Positions 9,101-15,828 are shown, numbered from the stretch's first letter. The stretch: 16,526 nucleotides of DNA from DSAR01 sp034437315 (GCA_034437315.1 DAOTUC010000133.1:1-16526); one strand, 5' to 3'. Notes: generated from the sequence alone by a model not told the origin. Made by a program: numbers and translations.

Positions 9101-12100
9101 CCTGTTGAGCGACTACGTCGTCGACATCGCCTTCGATGAGGCGGGCAGTGTCTGGCTGGCCACGCCTGGCTATGAGGGTGGTGTCAGCGTCCTTCACCGC
9201 GATCATACCTGGACAGTGTATACGCCCCTCAACAGCGATCTCTCTGACCAATGGGGCATCACGGCCATCGCCGTGGACGCCGCCAGCCGCACGTGGATTG
9301 GGTACGACGGTTATGATGGACAGGGTGTGGACGTTTTACTGGCCGATGGGGTCACCTGGATGCATCACGGTTATGAATGGGAAGCCGAGGAAGCGTTGAG
9401 CGGCGATATCATCAACGACGTCGCCACGGCATTGAACGGCGAGGTCTGGCTGGCGACTCAGCCGTGGGGCCCTTGGGGCGAACCCGACGGCGGCGTCACG
9501 CACGTTCGCGGCGCCGGACTTGGCGAGCAGGTGCTCTGGGCGCGCGAGCTGAGCGTAGACCTGGACAGTCCGGACCTGTTCGACCACGAGTCCGTTGCCG
9601 CAGCCGCCTCGTTGCGCGCCACCGGCAAACTGTATCTGGAGACCGAGCTGACCTCGCCTACCGGTCAGGACGTCGCCTACGACGAGGTTCCGTTCTATGT
9701 CTTCCCCGGCAGTATGATCCTGAGGTTGGACGCTGCTCCCTCGATCTGCCGCCCGGGACAGACCATCACCCTGACCGCCGAGGTGCAAAACACCGGCGCC
9801 GTCACGCTCACCGAGCGGGCGCTCATCGTCTCCCAGGATTACGCGCCCGTCCACGTCGTCGGACCCTTCGATCTATCCCCCGGCGAGCACATCACGTTCT
9901 TGTCTACCCTTGCCGCGCCGTATGATGCGGACGCCACCGTACTTGAGGCCAGCATGGGAGAGATCGGCGCTGTGGAAGTGGTCCAGATCGGCGAACCCGC
10001 CGTTTCTGCTGCTGTTTCGGCGCCTGTGCTGGTCGGACGTCAGCCCTTCTCTTTCACCGTCATGCTGAACAACACCGGACGAATAGATGCCCAGGTTGAG
10101 GCGATGATTGATGCATCCGACCCACAGATTCCGGGTCTCCATACTTCACTCACCATCCCCGCCGGCGAGTCACGTCTGCTCCAGCCGACCTACCAGGTGC
10201 GCCGGGATACGCGCTTCACCATCACTCTCTCCGGCGATCTTGCCCGCACGCTGGTCCGCGACGTTGTCTTTGGAGAGGCAGTTGTGGCCATCTTCTCACC
10301 TCAGCCCGTCTATCTCCAGGGGGATATCGCCATCCCCTACACGTTCGTCAACACCGGCCAACTGCCCACTCTCTTCACCGCTACTGTCAGTATCCAATCT
10401 CTGGTCTCTGACTACCAGTTCCACGTTCCTGTCTATCTGCCTCCGGGCGAGACTGTCTCCGGCAACCTGTCGCTCGATCTGCCCGTTGGCGAGTACAGCC
10501 TGACCTACGCCACCCCCTTCGACAGCGGCATAGAGGCGTTCCGGGTCGCTTCCGCGGAGGCGGCCGAGATCTCGGCGACAGTTGGCCCGCGCGACGGCAG
10601 TATCATCACCGTCGTCGCAACCGCCACCAACACCGGTTTCGGACCCCTTGCCGGCACACTGCGCCTGGAGACGGCGTTCTTCTCTGCCGACCATCCTGTA
10701 TACCTGCCTTCCGCCGTTCCCCAGTCCTACGACCTTCCTCTCAATACCGCGACTGCCGCGCCGGGCACGTACCCGGCCAGCCTCACGTTGCTGGGAGAGA
10801 GCGGTCTTCCCCTGGCATCTACGGCCCTATCCGTCACAGTGCCGGGGGCCGATCTGATCCTCACGACCGTCCCCACAGGCACCCTTGTGAGGGCTGGTCA
10901 GTGGGTCACGCTGACCTTCGGCGTGGCCAATCAGGGGTCTGCTCCTGACACGGCCGTTATCAGCGTCACGTTGGGCAACCTGGTGGACGAGGCGCAGTCC
11001 GTCTGGCTGCCCGGAGGCGACGAAGGGGCGCTCAGCTTCAGTTTCCGGGCGCCTGAGGGTCTGTCGGGCGAGTGGCTGACGGGCAACTTCTGGTTCGAAG
11101 GCCAACGGTACGATCTGAGCCTGCCCATCTCCGGTGTGACCCTGGACGTGGCTGCCGATTGGGATCAGATTGCGTATGCTCCCGGCACGGTGGCCGTGCT
11201 GAGTCTCAGCGTCACCAACCTCTCTGAATCAACCACGCCTCCGCTCTATGCCCACATCGCGTATCATAACCAGGTGATCACGCGGCCTCTCACCCTCGCC
11301 GGGGATGAGAGCGTCGTCTTGGACTTTCCCCTCGTCGCCCTGGTCAGCGCCGATGCCGATCCCAAGGTGTTCTACGGCATCTACGAGGCTGCCGAGCGCC
11401 GCAGCGTCTATCTCAACACAACCTACCTGTACGTGCGCGATCCTGAAGTGACTGTGGTGCCGGACCGCCCGGTCTACTTGCCAGGCGACACCGTCCAGGC
11501 CACCATCGTTACCACGGCCACCGGTACGCTGACCGTCACCGCGCCCGGCTTTAGCTCCGCTATTCAACTGCCGGCTACCGGATTCCAGTTTATCCTGCCG
11601 GCCGATCTGCTGCGCGGGACCTACGCCATTGACTACGTGTTGGATGGCGGCTTGCCCCGTAGTACGCCCTTTGACGTGAGCGCGGTGCAGGTGCGCGTGA
11701 CCGAGGCGCGCTCGCTGGACTTGCCCTACGCGCCGGGCGACGATGTGCAGGCCGAGTTGACCGTCGCCTCCTCGGCGCCCCTTGACGTGGCCGTACGGGC
11801 CTGGCTCCTGTACCCGGATGGAACACGAAGCGCGCCGGTCGTGGATGCTGCTTCACTGCAGGACATCTTGAACAACCGCATCTCTGTCAGTCAACACTTG
11901 TCCACGACCCAGGCCGGACCACACAGTCTGGTGTACTGGTTGACCGATCCTGCCGACCCGGATCGGGTCCACGCTTCCGGACTGGAGACCTTTGACGTGG
12001 GTGCGGTCGTGATCCTGGGTTTGCATACCGATCGTCGGGAATATCCTCACACGAATGACCCGGTGACAGCCGAGGCAACGCTTCTGGCTGCTGGCGAGAC

Positions 12101-13670
12101 GTCAGCCTTGATCGAGTGGCAGTTGGACGGGGCGACGATTGCGTCTCAGACAGCGAACCTGGTGGCGGGTACGCAGCCACTGACGCTTCTTGTGCCCGGA
12201 CCGCTGACACCAGGCTGGCACGTGATGCAGGCACGAGTGTCCGCCGATAGTCTGTCCGATGAAGCTGAGACCAGGTTCCTGTACGCTACGGCGGGCCCTG
12301 ATCTCCTGGTCGGCAGGCCGTTTATGTACAAACCATCTGCTCTCACGACGACCATTCACACCTACGTATACAACCGGGGCAAGGAGGCCGTGCCTGCCAC
12401 TACCCTTCATCTCTACGATGGAGACCCAGCCGAAGACGGCGAGTTGATCGCCGAAGTCACGGCGCCGCCGCTTCCGGCCAAGGATTCGGCTTACCAGGAC
12501 ACGGAGGAGTTCCTCGTGACGTGGGAGCTGGCGGGTCTCGCCGGTCCGCACACGCTATATGCCGTAGCTGACGCGGACGATGTGGTGCAGGAGATCAGGG
12601 AGGATAACAATACATCGTCGGCACACCTCGAGGTGCCGCGCTTCAGCTTGGCTGTATCGACCGACAAGGAAACGTACGAGCGAGGCGATCCGGTGAACAT
12701 CACCGTCCGTGTCATCAACTTGCAAGCCAGCGGTGACCTGAGCGTGGGATTAACCACGACGGTGAACCTTCTGGGCTGGAAGCCCTTCCAGGCTGCAGAG
12801 CCGATCACGGTTCCAGCCAGCACACTGGTCGAGCGGCAATACACGTGGGCGTACGCGGCGACGCGAGGTGGGGAATACACTGTAAGGGCCGAGGCGGTGG
12901 GAGAGATGGGGGCTGTGCGAGAGCACGTCAACTTCTTCGTTCCGCATGCGGCCGAGTTCGTGGCGACACCGCTCTCGGGCACGTCTCCGTTGACCGTGAC
13001 ATTCACTGACCTGTCGAGTCCGTGGGGCTGGGTGGACAGCTGGCTGTGGGACTTTGGCGATGGTAGCCCGACAGTCACTGAAACCAACCCGGTTCACGTC
13101 TACACAACGCCGGGCTCCTATGCCGTGACATTGACCACTACCGTCGGTATCTCAACCTACGTACGGGTCAAACCTGGCTATATCACCGTGGTCCCGGATG
13201 TGACGGCGTGCGAGCTCTATCCCATCGGCCTGCACGTTGACACGGTCGCCGGCGCGGAGATGGGTCAGGAACTGGAGGATATCTACAACGGCGGCGGTCC
13301 GGGCAACTTTGGCTGGCTGACCTGGACCGGTAGTCCCAGTGTGCGGACACTGGTGACCAGCCTGACGCCGCCTGGCGATAGCGATACGTACACGAATCCA
13401 TACAACCCCGACGACGACACAGTCTCGGTGGGCGACTGGGTTCAAGGTAAGCCCGGACTCAGCAACGCCAAGGCCGTGCGCAACGCTTTGGACAATCTCA
13501 AGAGCTATGTGATCACTGTGCCCGTGTGGGATGAGGCAGTCGGCGAGGGCAACAACCTCGAGTACCATGTGGTTGGGTTTGCGCGGGTTCAGATCACAGA
13601 CTATCGTCTCCCTGGGCAGGATCGTATATCCGCGATCTTTCTGGGCACCACGACTTGTCCAGATGAGTAG
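3147..13670 (+). CDS. Giant mosaic surface lipoprotein: GH-A-like barrel, amidotransferase-like fold, Ig/CARDB arrays, two propellers, PKD, C-terminal module
   Basis: A 3507-aa exported protein. AAGGAG at 3134-3139 lies 7 nt before the ATG. A hydrophobic signal ends in CAGC, so Cys24 is the likely lipidated residue. Domains in order: about 38-460, a TIM-barrel glycoside-hydrolase-like domain with VVGNEP (Glu165, acid/base position), HTYGYG (255-260) and VYITEFN (Glu324, nucleophile position), rich in Cys and so probably disulfide-bonded; about 557-752, a GATase/ThuA-like fold with AQQHG where a Cys nucleophile is usually found; about 770-1426, Ig/CARDB-like domains ('Y.PGD.V.L...L.N'); 1427-2120, two tandem seven-bladed propellers; about 2121-3050, further Ig-like domains; about 3051-3165, CARDB (DADDVVQEIREDNNT); about 3267-3349, PKD (WDFGDGSP); 3352-3507, a conserved-looking C-terminal module. 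There is no C-terminal membrane anchor. The likely role is surface carbohydrate binding, hydrolysis or adhesion; substrate and activity are inferred only. Confidence 0.88.
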   Translation: MFRSKSNLAKGLLLLLVASWCAGCGADKPPESELDPAHIGVNFWSSAMAEEEGEDQMFAPDQNAYVLLQAGEDNHHIGDVVGAGLRPIFRFDAWGKAVPQCIYGGAICTIDDNRESCDDCNHWSMAFARFIAQVNGVDPDDAGASDDPVGLIQELENVVFVVGNEPWLDGGIRLRDYAAAYSVIWRAVHLDKDDPQYTQENPRFPSIRLLVAGQNFHAQGSLYGEEDTVNTVTWPGLVSQQIWDNGTDVDGYAIHTYGYGSDNPDPNSDCDRPDKPCEIETGWPGDDSFLNYQDQIDFEALADEGLLTTDFAAHFTDKPVYITEFNTNASGDGGIEGCQQQEDCDYVPSQNYPEKSWWIVRAANVVADDDRVAGLVWYVGAPHGDPDWRYFALSEDYGMLPCARHDFRYVSGVGEAASPDCSPDNQVPIGGSHLLWDECNCVARANRTFVWGLDLGGSGLHKATVACSPPMTYDLSGTESGVFYASVIESVPPEGGTCTITVYDGAGNYTEQTLYNPGSIQIPGCDNPDDNHSAASSESLPTGELLALPQGARPTPKIAVLSGGFAGNLMQVLLDVGEPAVLVGEDFDPSATVAQYPVLLIPSGGLYGRENSTFRARLEEYARQGGTIIVFAQQHGYEYGALPGGEVGGYGWNRDIACFQAAFEMENWHPMLAGLEQDTVDVHVDGYFTTWPGNAQILLSRTANGYPGVILYPFEEGRVLATNIYDDWGSANGQIAPHARILLRDLLSWAILPPGSEGAEGGLPQYAVDEPVAFDIQVANTSPYTATAVSLRLVDPARQIVSEHTITITVPAGAVASVPFTTTAAAPHGIWRVDASLMASEFYRLTRDVQVARYAVIREFPDAGSSDTVSLSVSAPSDTFPRGSVGVFTFRVQNHTGLTQTVDVRWERDQNCREGTPLAEDILVSPMDEVALQLELPVWDTFRLRGCAIGDDFVTNDSHPVILTIPQVEVALTRDRAGYVPGDPVALTTGLTNTTYGRLPLTLDLEVLDSHGQSLHTAASAVTLPAAGDTEPGTATRVFHFTLPLGNYGTATAALTVRDATGRAVGGQQADLHVVPTPLAFEVLPPSVNVGVSSALDVNVTNLSPVFDVTDGTLSLTLKDPGDATIASGSTSVALDAGATTAIQLDIALSSLQFGNYVAHFGSSDEYGSRLWVPTWPSTPYVTGLLDAPTYRAGDIVHLDLRLVNPGPFVLPLTATLSADLAYSDVQFFTLAAYDVVTLSLDIPVPLDVEPDGYPVILILTLPGGDAVTQTPAVIQVPPSDLAFADVSLAAVAGQAASLTIANEGGVPTVGEYELALRDATGRVVLETGGWVEVGPGQRTPVAFTVPAGATSGQYYLHGQVTDGQTDVTASVVGQLQITGLTTLIEAHTDRETYATDEMIGAGATITNQGTALADGDLTLRIVRRQGDQWPVWDVYNTYNSGLTSNRLRSVAVDRAGNVWFGHHEGESPPEAGRPAGMAKPVRQWEEWTVDMLSADLETWNAFELPLAWASGVSDIAVDRYNRKWFATDRGVARLSANNETWETYTAEDTGLVSDWVNSVAVDDDGNAWFGTEEGVSLLTSTGVWTTYTTFNSDLLANWVHVVAVDDEQNVWFGTWNGLNKLTPDGTWSSFTAEDSGLLSDYVVDIAFDEAGDVWLATPGDEGGVSVLLSDGSWMAFTPFDSGLSSEWNITAIAVDTVDRVWVSYGGNGVDVLLADRITWTHYEHEGGAGAALSSDIVNDIAVAPNGDVWLATTSDDPWWEEQPSGGATHNYTGDPWPIWDAYDTYNSGAVSNWVESVAIDGDGNVWFGHNDEEGGGGGSSRPAGLAALRYQWEPGTIAMLSADLETWDAFELPLNWPSAVSDIAVDRYNRKWFTTDRGVARLSADNETWETYTAEDSGLASDWVNSVAVDDEGNAWFGAEEGVSLLTSTGVWTTYTTFNSDLLANWVYVVAVDDEQNVWIGTAGGLNKLTPDGTWSSFTAEDSDLLSDYVVDIAFDEAGSVWLATPGYEGGVSVLHRDHTWTVYTPLNSDLSDQWGITAIAVDAASRTWIGYDGYDGQGVDVLLADGVTWMHHGYEWEAEEALSGDIINDVATALNGEVWLATQPWGPWGEPDGGVTHVRGAGLGEQVLWARELSVDLDSPDLFDHESVAAAASLRATGKLYLETELTSPTGQDVAYDEVPFYVFPGSMILRLDAAPSICRPGQTITLTAEVQNTGAVTLTERALIVSQDYAPVHVVGPFDLSPGEHITFLSTLAAPYDADATVLEASMGEIGAVEVVQIGEPAVSAAVSAPVLVGRQPFSFTVMLNNTGRIDAQVEAMIDASDPQIPGLHTSLTIPAGESRLLQPTYQVRRDTRFTITLSGDLARTLVRDVVFGEAVVAIFSPQPVYLQGDIAIPYTFVNTGQLPTLFTATVSIQSLVSDYQFHVPVYLPPGETVSGNLSLDLPVGEYSLTYATPFDSGIEAFRVASAEAAEISATVGPRDGSIITVVATATNTGFGPLAGTLRLETAFFSADHPVYLPSAVPQSYDLPLNTATAAPGTYPASLTLLGESGLPLASTALSVTVPGADLILTTVPTGTLVRAGQWVTLTFGVANQGSAPDTAVISVTLGNLVDEAQSVWLPGGDEGALSFSFRAPEGLSGEWLTGNFWFEGQRYDLSLPISGVTLDVAADWDQIAYAPGTVAVLSLSVTNLSESTTPPLYAHIAYHNQVITRPLTLAGDESVVLDFPLVALVSADADPKVFYGIYEAAERRSVYLNTTYLYVRDPEVTVVPDRPVYLPGDTVQATIVTTATGTLTVTAPGFSSAIQLPATGFQFILPADLLRGTYAIDYVLDGGLPRSTPFDVSAVQVRVTEARSLDLPYAPGDDVQAELTVASSAPLDVAVRAWLLYPDGTRSAPVVDAASLQDILNNRISVSQHLSTTQAGPHSLVYWLTDPADPDRVHASGLETFDVGAVVILGLHTDRREYPHTNDPVTAEATLLAAGETSALIEWQLDGATIASQTANLVAGTQPLTLLVPGPLTPGWHVMQARVSADSLSDEAETRFLYATAGPDLLVGRPFMYKPSALTTTIHTYVYNRGKEAVPATTLHLYDGDPAEDGELIAEVTAPPLPAKDSAYQDTEEFLVTWELAGLAGPHTLYAVADADDVVQEIREDNNTSSAHLEVPRFSLAVSTDKETYERGDPVNITVRVINLQASGDLSVGLTTTVNLLGWKPFQAAEPITVPASTLVERQYTWAYAATRGGEYTVRAEAVGEMGAVREHVNFFVPHAAEFVATPLSGTSPLTVTFTDLSSPWGWVDSWLWDFGDGSPTVTETNPVHVYTTPGSYAVTLTTTVGISTYVRVKPGYITVVPDVTACELYPIGLHVDTVAGAEMGQELEDIYNGGGPGNFGWLTWTGSPSVRTLVTSLTPPGDSDTYTNPYNPDDDTVSVGDWVQGKPGLSNAKAVRNALDNLKSYVITVPVWDEAVGEGNNLEYHVVGFARVQITDYRLPGQDRISAIFLGTTTCPDE
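7425..8465 (+). repeat. Propeller repeat, copy A (347 codons, in frame)
   Basis: This is the first of two tandem intragenic repeats, covering residues 1427-1773 of the giant lipoprotein. It starts at GDQWPVWD. It contains seven blades of the two-component-regulator-propeller style, with cores LRSVAVDRAGNVWFG, VSDIAVDRYNRKWFA, VNSVAVDDDGNAWFG, VHVVAVDDEQNVWFG, VVDIAFDEAGDVWLA, ITAIAVDTVDRVWVS and VNDIAVAPNGDVWLA. This is exactly one closed seven-bladed propeller. Such propellers usually form the periplasmic or extracellular sensor part of hybrid histidine kinases, but no kinase is fused here. Confidence 0.85.
8466..9506 (+). repeat. Propeller repeat, copy B (about 347 codons, in frame)
   Basis: This is the second copy, beginning at GDPWPIWD exactly 1041 bp after copy A. 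It again has seven blades. Long stretches are nearly identical at nucleotide level: the segment from 'gatcgatacaaccgcaagtgg' through 'gacgagcagaacgtctgg' appears in both copies with few changes. The first blade loop differs, with EEGGGGGSS here against EGESPPEAG in copy A. The 3' boundary is approximate, near THVR; after it the sequence returns to the Ig-like domain (GEQVLWARELSVDL). The close match and exact in-frame period point to a fairly recent duplication. Confidence 0.82.
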
Positions 13671-13759
13671 CTCGACGATGTCACAATAGACGACTGTTCT
13701 ACGGGCTCGTCTTCTCCGCTGTTGGCCAGGCCCTCACCCTCCCCCACCGCCTGCGGCGC

Positions 13760-13797
13760 CCCCCTCCCCTCTCCCAGATTTAGGAGAGGGGAGGGGG
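13760..13797. terminator. Strong GC hairpin between convergent genes
   Basis: A perfect 15-bp inverted repeat (CCCCCTCCCCTCTCC and its complement) has an 8-nt loop (CAGATTTA). Imperfect outer arms (CCTCACCCTCCC near 13734; GGGAGGAGTGAGG ending near 13815) extend the fold. It lies between the stop of the giant gene (13670) and the stop of the opposing comM fragment (13823), so it may act as a two-way terminator, although there is no clear T-tract. Hairpins of this CCCTCCCC/GGGGAGGG type often occur as dispersed intergenic repeats in Chloroflexota and other genomes. I saw no second copy in this window. The rest of 13671-13822 shows no gene. Confidence 0.6.
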
Positions 13798-13822
13798 TTG
13801 GAGGGAGGAGTGAGGATAACGA

Positions 13823-14209
13823 TCACCCCACCCGCCGCGGGCGGTACTGGATCGCTTCTGCCAGGTGTGGCGTCTCGATGTCCTCGCTCCCGGCCAAGTC
13901 CGCGATGGTGCGCGCCAGCTTGAGGATGCGGTGGAAGGCGCGCGCGCTCATCTGAAGCTGCTGCATCGCCGCCCGCACCAGCCCGCGTCCTTCCTCGTCC
14001 AACTGGCAAATCTTGCGCACCTCCGTCGGCCCCATGTCGGCGTTGCAGGATAGAGGCGTGGCGGTGAAGCGGGCCCGCTGCACCTCGCGCGCCGCCTCCA
14101 CCCGCGCGCGGATCGCCTGCGAGCGCTCCCCCAGTCGCTTGTCGGTCAGCTTGTCGTAATCCACGCGCGGCACCTCGATGTGGATGTCTATCCGATCAAG
14201 GGCCAGGAT
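13823..14209 (-). pseudogene. comM: C-terminal fragment of ComM/YifB-family Mg-chelatase-like AAA ATPase
   Basis: About 128 codons match the C-terminal part of ComM (YifB), a hexameric helicase-like ATPase involved in branch migration during natural transformation. Recognisable pieces are LDRIDIHIEVPRVDYDKL, LSCNADMGP, the QLDEEGRGLVRAAMQQL region, LSARAFHRILKLARTIADL and HLAEAIQYRPRR close to the stop. These form the Mg_chelatase_C region. Family members are about 500 aa, so the Walker A/B core and N-terminal domain are missing. The homologous frame hits an in-frame TAA at 14210-14212, just upstream of ILALDRID. A GTG at 14171-14173 is only an internal valine codon, so no start is evident. 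The 3' end looks intact. The fragment overlaps the stop of the upstream minus-strand gene by 14 bp in another frame. Confidence 0.85.
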
Positions 14210-14224
14210 TTAGATCCTTGATCG
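14193..14224. repeat. 9-bp inverted repeat at the comM breakpoint
   Basis: CGATCAAGG (14193-14201) and CCTTGATCG (14216-14224) are perfect complements around a 14-nt centre. The left arm is native comM sequence (the LDR codons). The right arm belongs to the end of the 537-aa gene (codons for AIKD). The comM homology stops inside this element. It may be a recombination scar, a fold-back breakpoint or the end of an inserted element. Confidence 0.6.
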
Positions 14225-15809
14225 CGATGTGCTCAACGCGCCCGATGGGGACGCCACCGGCGACGGCCAGGCAATCGTCGCATTTCACGACGACATCGCC
14301 ATTCGCTGAGTCAACGAAGTTCACCACGCCAGTTTGCACATTGCCATCGTTGTCTTTCCACCAGACCTCGTCGCCATCCTGGTACACTGCGATGTTCTCT
14401 CCGGCCTTCGTGTCAGCGGCTTCAGGAGTATTTTCCTCAGTATTCCCTTCCTCATCAGCCTCAGCGTTCAGATAGCGCTTTAGCTTATCTCGTACATCCT
14501 CGAAGGGATAATCATCGTACTCCCCCTCCACCACGCGCAGGCGCGTCCAGGATCTGCCCGACGGAGTCCGCCTCATCGCACCCCCCGCATCGAAACGCAG
14601 GGTATAGTCTGGCGTCTGTACCTCGAACATCCCGTAGCCCAGGTGGCGCACTTTCCCACCCCCGTTGTCCCTGAAATCCTCGTCGTGGATCGTTGGAATG
14701 CCCAAATCCTTTTCAGCTAGGATCGGCCCTTCTTCGTCTAACGCATCAAGCAGCGCCTGGATGTCCTCGGTGGACCATCCTTCGGGAAGCGTTGGCGTTT
14801 CCGGCTCGGTCTCGTGGGCACTTTTGTGGGCACTTTCGTGGGCACTTTCGGCGGCCTCCAGATCATGCTCAGGCCAGAACTTGCCATCGACCTTGTAATG
14901 CCAGCGCTGGTCATACTCGCGCCACTCTCGGATGTTGACCGAGTGTGATTCATCGTCATCTCGCCAGGAAAAGCGCACCTGGTCTCCCACATTGAACTTG
15001 GGTTCTGTTGGCATAGAGCCAATGTAGGCTTTCCAGTTTTGCCACGATGGGGAGGGAATGAAGTCGCCGCCAGCGCGGTACGTCTCTTCCCACACCGGGG
15101 GTTCCTGGCCCAGCAAAGCCCCCTGAATCACACACCGGCAGAAGCGTCGGAACTCTGGCGCCGAGGCCGAGAACGCCTGCGCACCTTCCAGGAACATTTC
15201 GCGTGCAATAGCATCCCAGTCGTCTCTATGGATCTCATCTTCGCAATCGTCAGAGACGATTCCCTCAAGCCACTGTCGGTAGAGCCATGCGGGAGTGATG
15301 ACGTGGGTGATCTCATTGCCCCCGACCACCACAGTGCACGGCTCGCCCTCGCGGGCCTTGATCGCCTCGGCGCTTTCGTTGTCCTCCTTTTTCTCCAAGG
15401 CTGGCGTCGGTCGATACGGACCGCCATACTTGCCCCATTTGGCTTGGTAGCCTGGTATGTCCGTGATCGGCGTCGGTTCCCACCACAGGTCGCGCTCGAC
15501 CATCGGCATACTCGCCGGGCCGATCATCTCCCCCATCTCGGCGATGGAGAAGTAGCCCAGTTCGGTCATCGCCGGATCAGCGCGTACCACCAGGCCGAAA
15601 GCGCGCTTGTCATCTGGAGCGTACTCCAAAACGTACCAGGTCCAGTCGCTCAATGGCGTGAACAGCTTGATGATCGCCAAAGGATCGTCGTCTTTCTCGG
15701 TCTCGTAGAGCGTGGGTATCGTCATCCAGTCTGGGACGTAATCGTGGGCGTCCCCTTTGCCCGGCTCAAAGCCGGTTTCCTCTGCTTTTGCTTTCGCGTC
15801 TATCTTCAT
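14196..15809 (-). CDS. DUF2958-containing multidomain protein, possibly truncated at its 3' end
   Basis: A 537-aa acidic cytoplasmic protein with no signal peptide. Residues about 30-120 match DUF2958: 'IPTLYETE...IIKLFTPLSDWTWYVLEY', then FGLVV, ELGYFSIAEM and VERDLWWEP. DUF2958 is a small domain of unknown function, frequent on plasmids and integrated elements, usually as a protein near 110 aa. Here it is followed by a Cys-containing middle region (about 155-260), a short basic/aromatic beta-type segment (KFNVGDQVRFSW..., about 280-320), a low-complexity SAHESAHKSAHE linker (about 325-335), an unrecognised region (about 340-450), an acidic linker and a final beta-rich segment with CDDC. The start is supported by AAGGAG (15823-15818, minus strand), 8 nt upstream in an A-rich leader. 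The last residues and the stop are read from comM-derived sequence, so the native C-terminus may be lost. Function unknown. Confidence 0.75.
   Translation of the reverse strand: MKIDAKAKAEETGFEPGKGDAHDYVPDWMTIPTLYETEKDDDPLAIIKLFTPLSDWTWYVLEYAPDDKRAFGLVVRADPAMTELGYFSIAEMGEMIGPASMPMVERDLWWEPTPITDIPGYQAKWGKYGGPYRPTPALEKKEDNESAEAIKAREGEPCTVVVGGNEITHVITPAWLYRQWLEGIVSDDCEDEIHRDDWDAIAREMFLEGAQAFSASAPEFRRFCRCVIQGALLGQEPPVWEETYRAGGDFIPSPSWQNWKAYIGSMPTEPKFNVGDQVRFSWRDDDESHSVNIREWREYDQRWHYKVDGKFWPEHDLEAAESAHESAHKSAHETEPETPTLPEGWSTEDIQALLDALDEEGPILAEKDLGIPTIHDEDFRDNGGGKVRHLGYGMFEVQTPDYTLRFDAGGAMRRTPSGRSWTRLRVVEGEYDDYPFEDVRDKLKRYLNAEADEEGNTEENTPEAADTKAGENIAVYQDGDEVWWKDNDGNVQTGVVNFVDSANGDVVVKCDDCLAVAGGVPIGRVEHIAIKDLNPGP
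14813..14848. repeat. 12-bp tandem repeat, three copies
   Basis: [C/T]GTGGGCACTTT is repeated three times at 14813-14824, 14825-14836 and 14837-14848. It lies inside the DUF2958 gene and encodes the SAHE/SAHK/SAHE linker in frame, so changes in copy number would only alter linker length. Confidence 0.85.
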
Positions 15810-15828
15810 CGTTTTTTCTCCTTTTTAT

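Noticed and set aside
7425..9506. Kinase-linked two-component sensor
   Set aside because: The blades resemble regulator propellers of hybrid histidine kinases, but there is no transmembrane segment, HisKA, HATPase or receiver domain anywhere in the protein.
14813..14848. Possible CRISPR-like array
   Set aside because: Three 12-bp units in direct tandem without spacers, inside a coding frame; this is a linker microsatellite.
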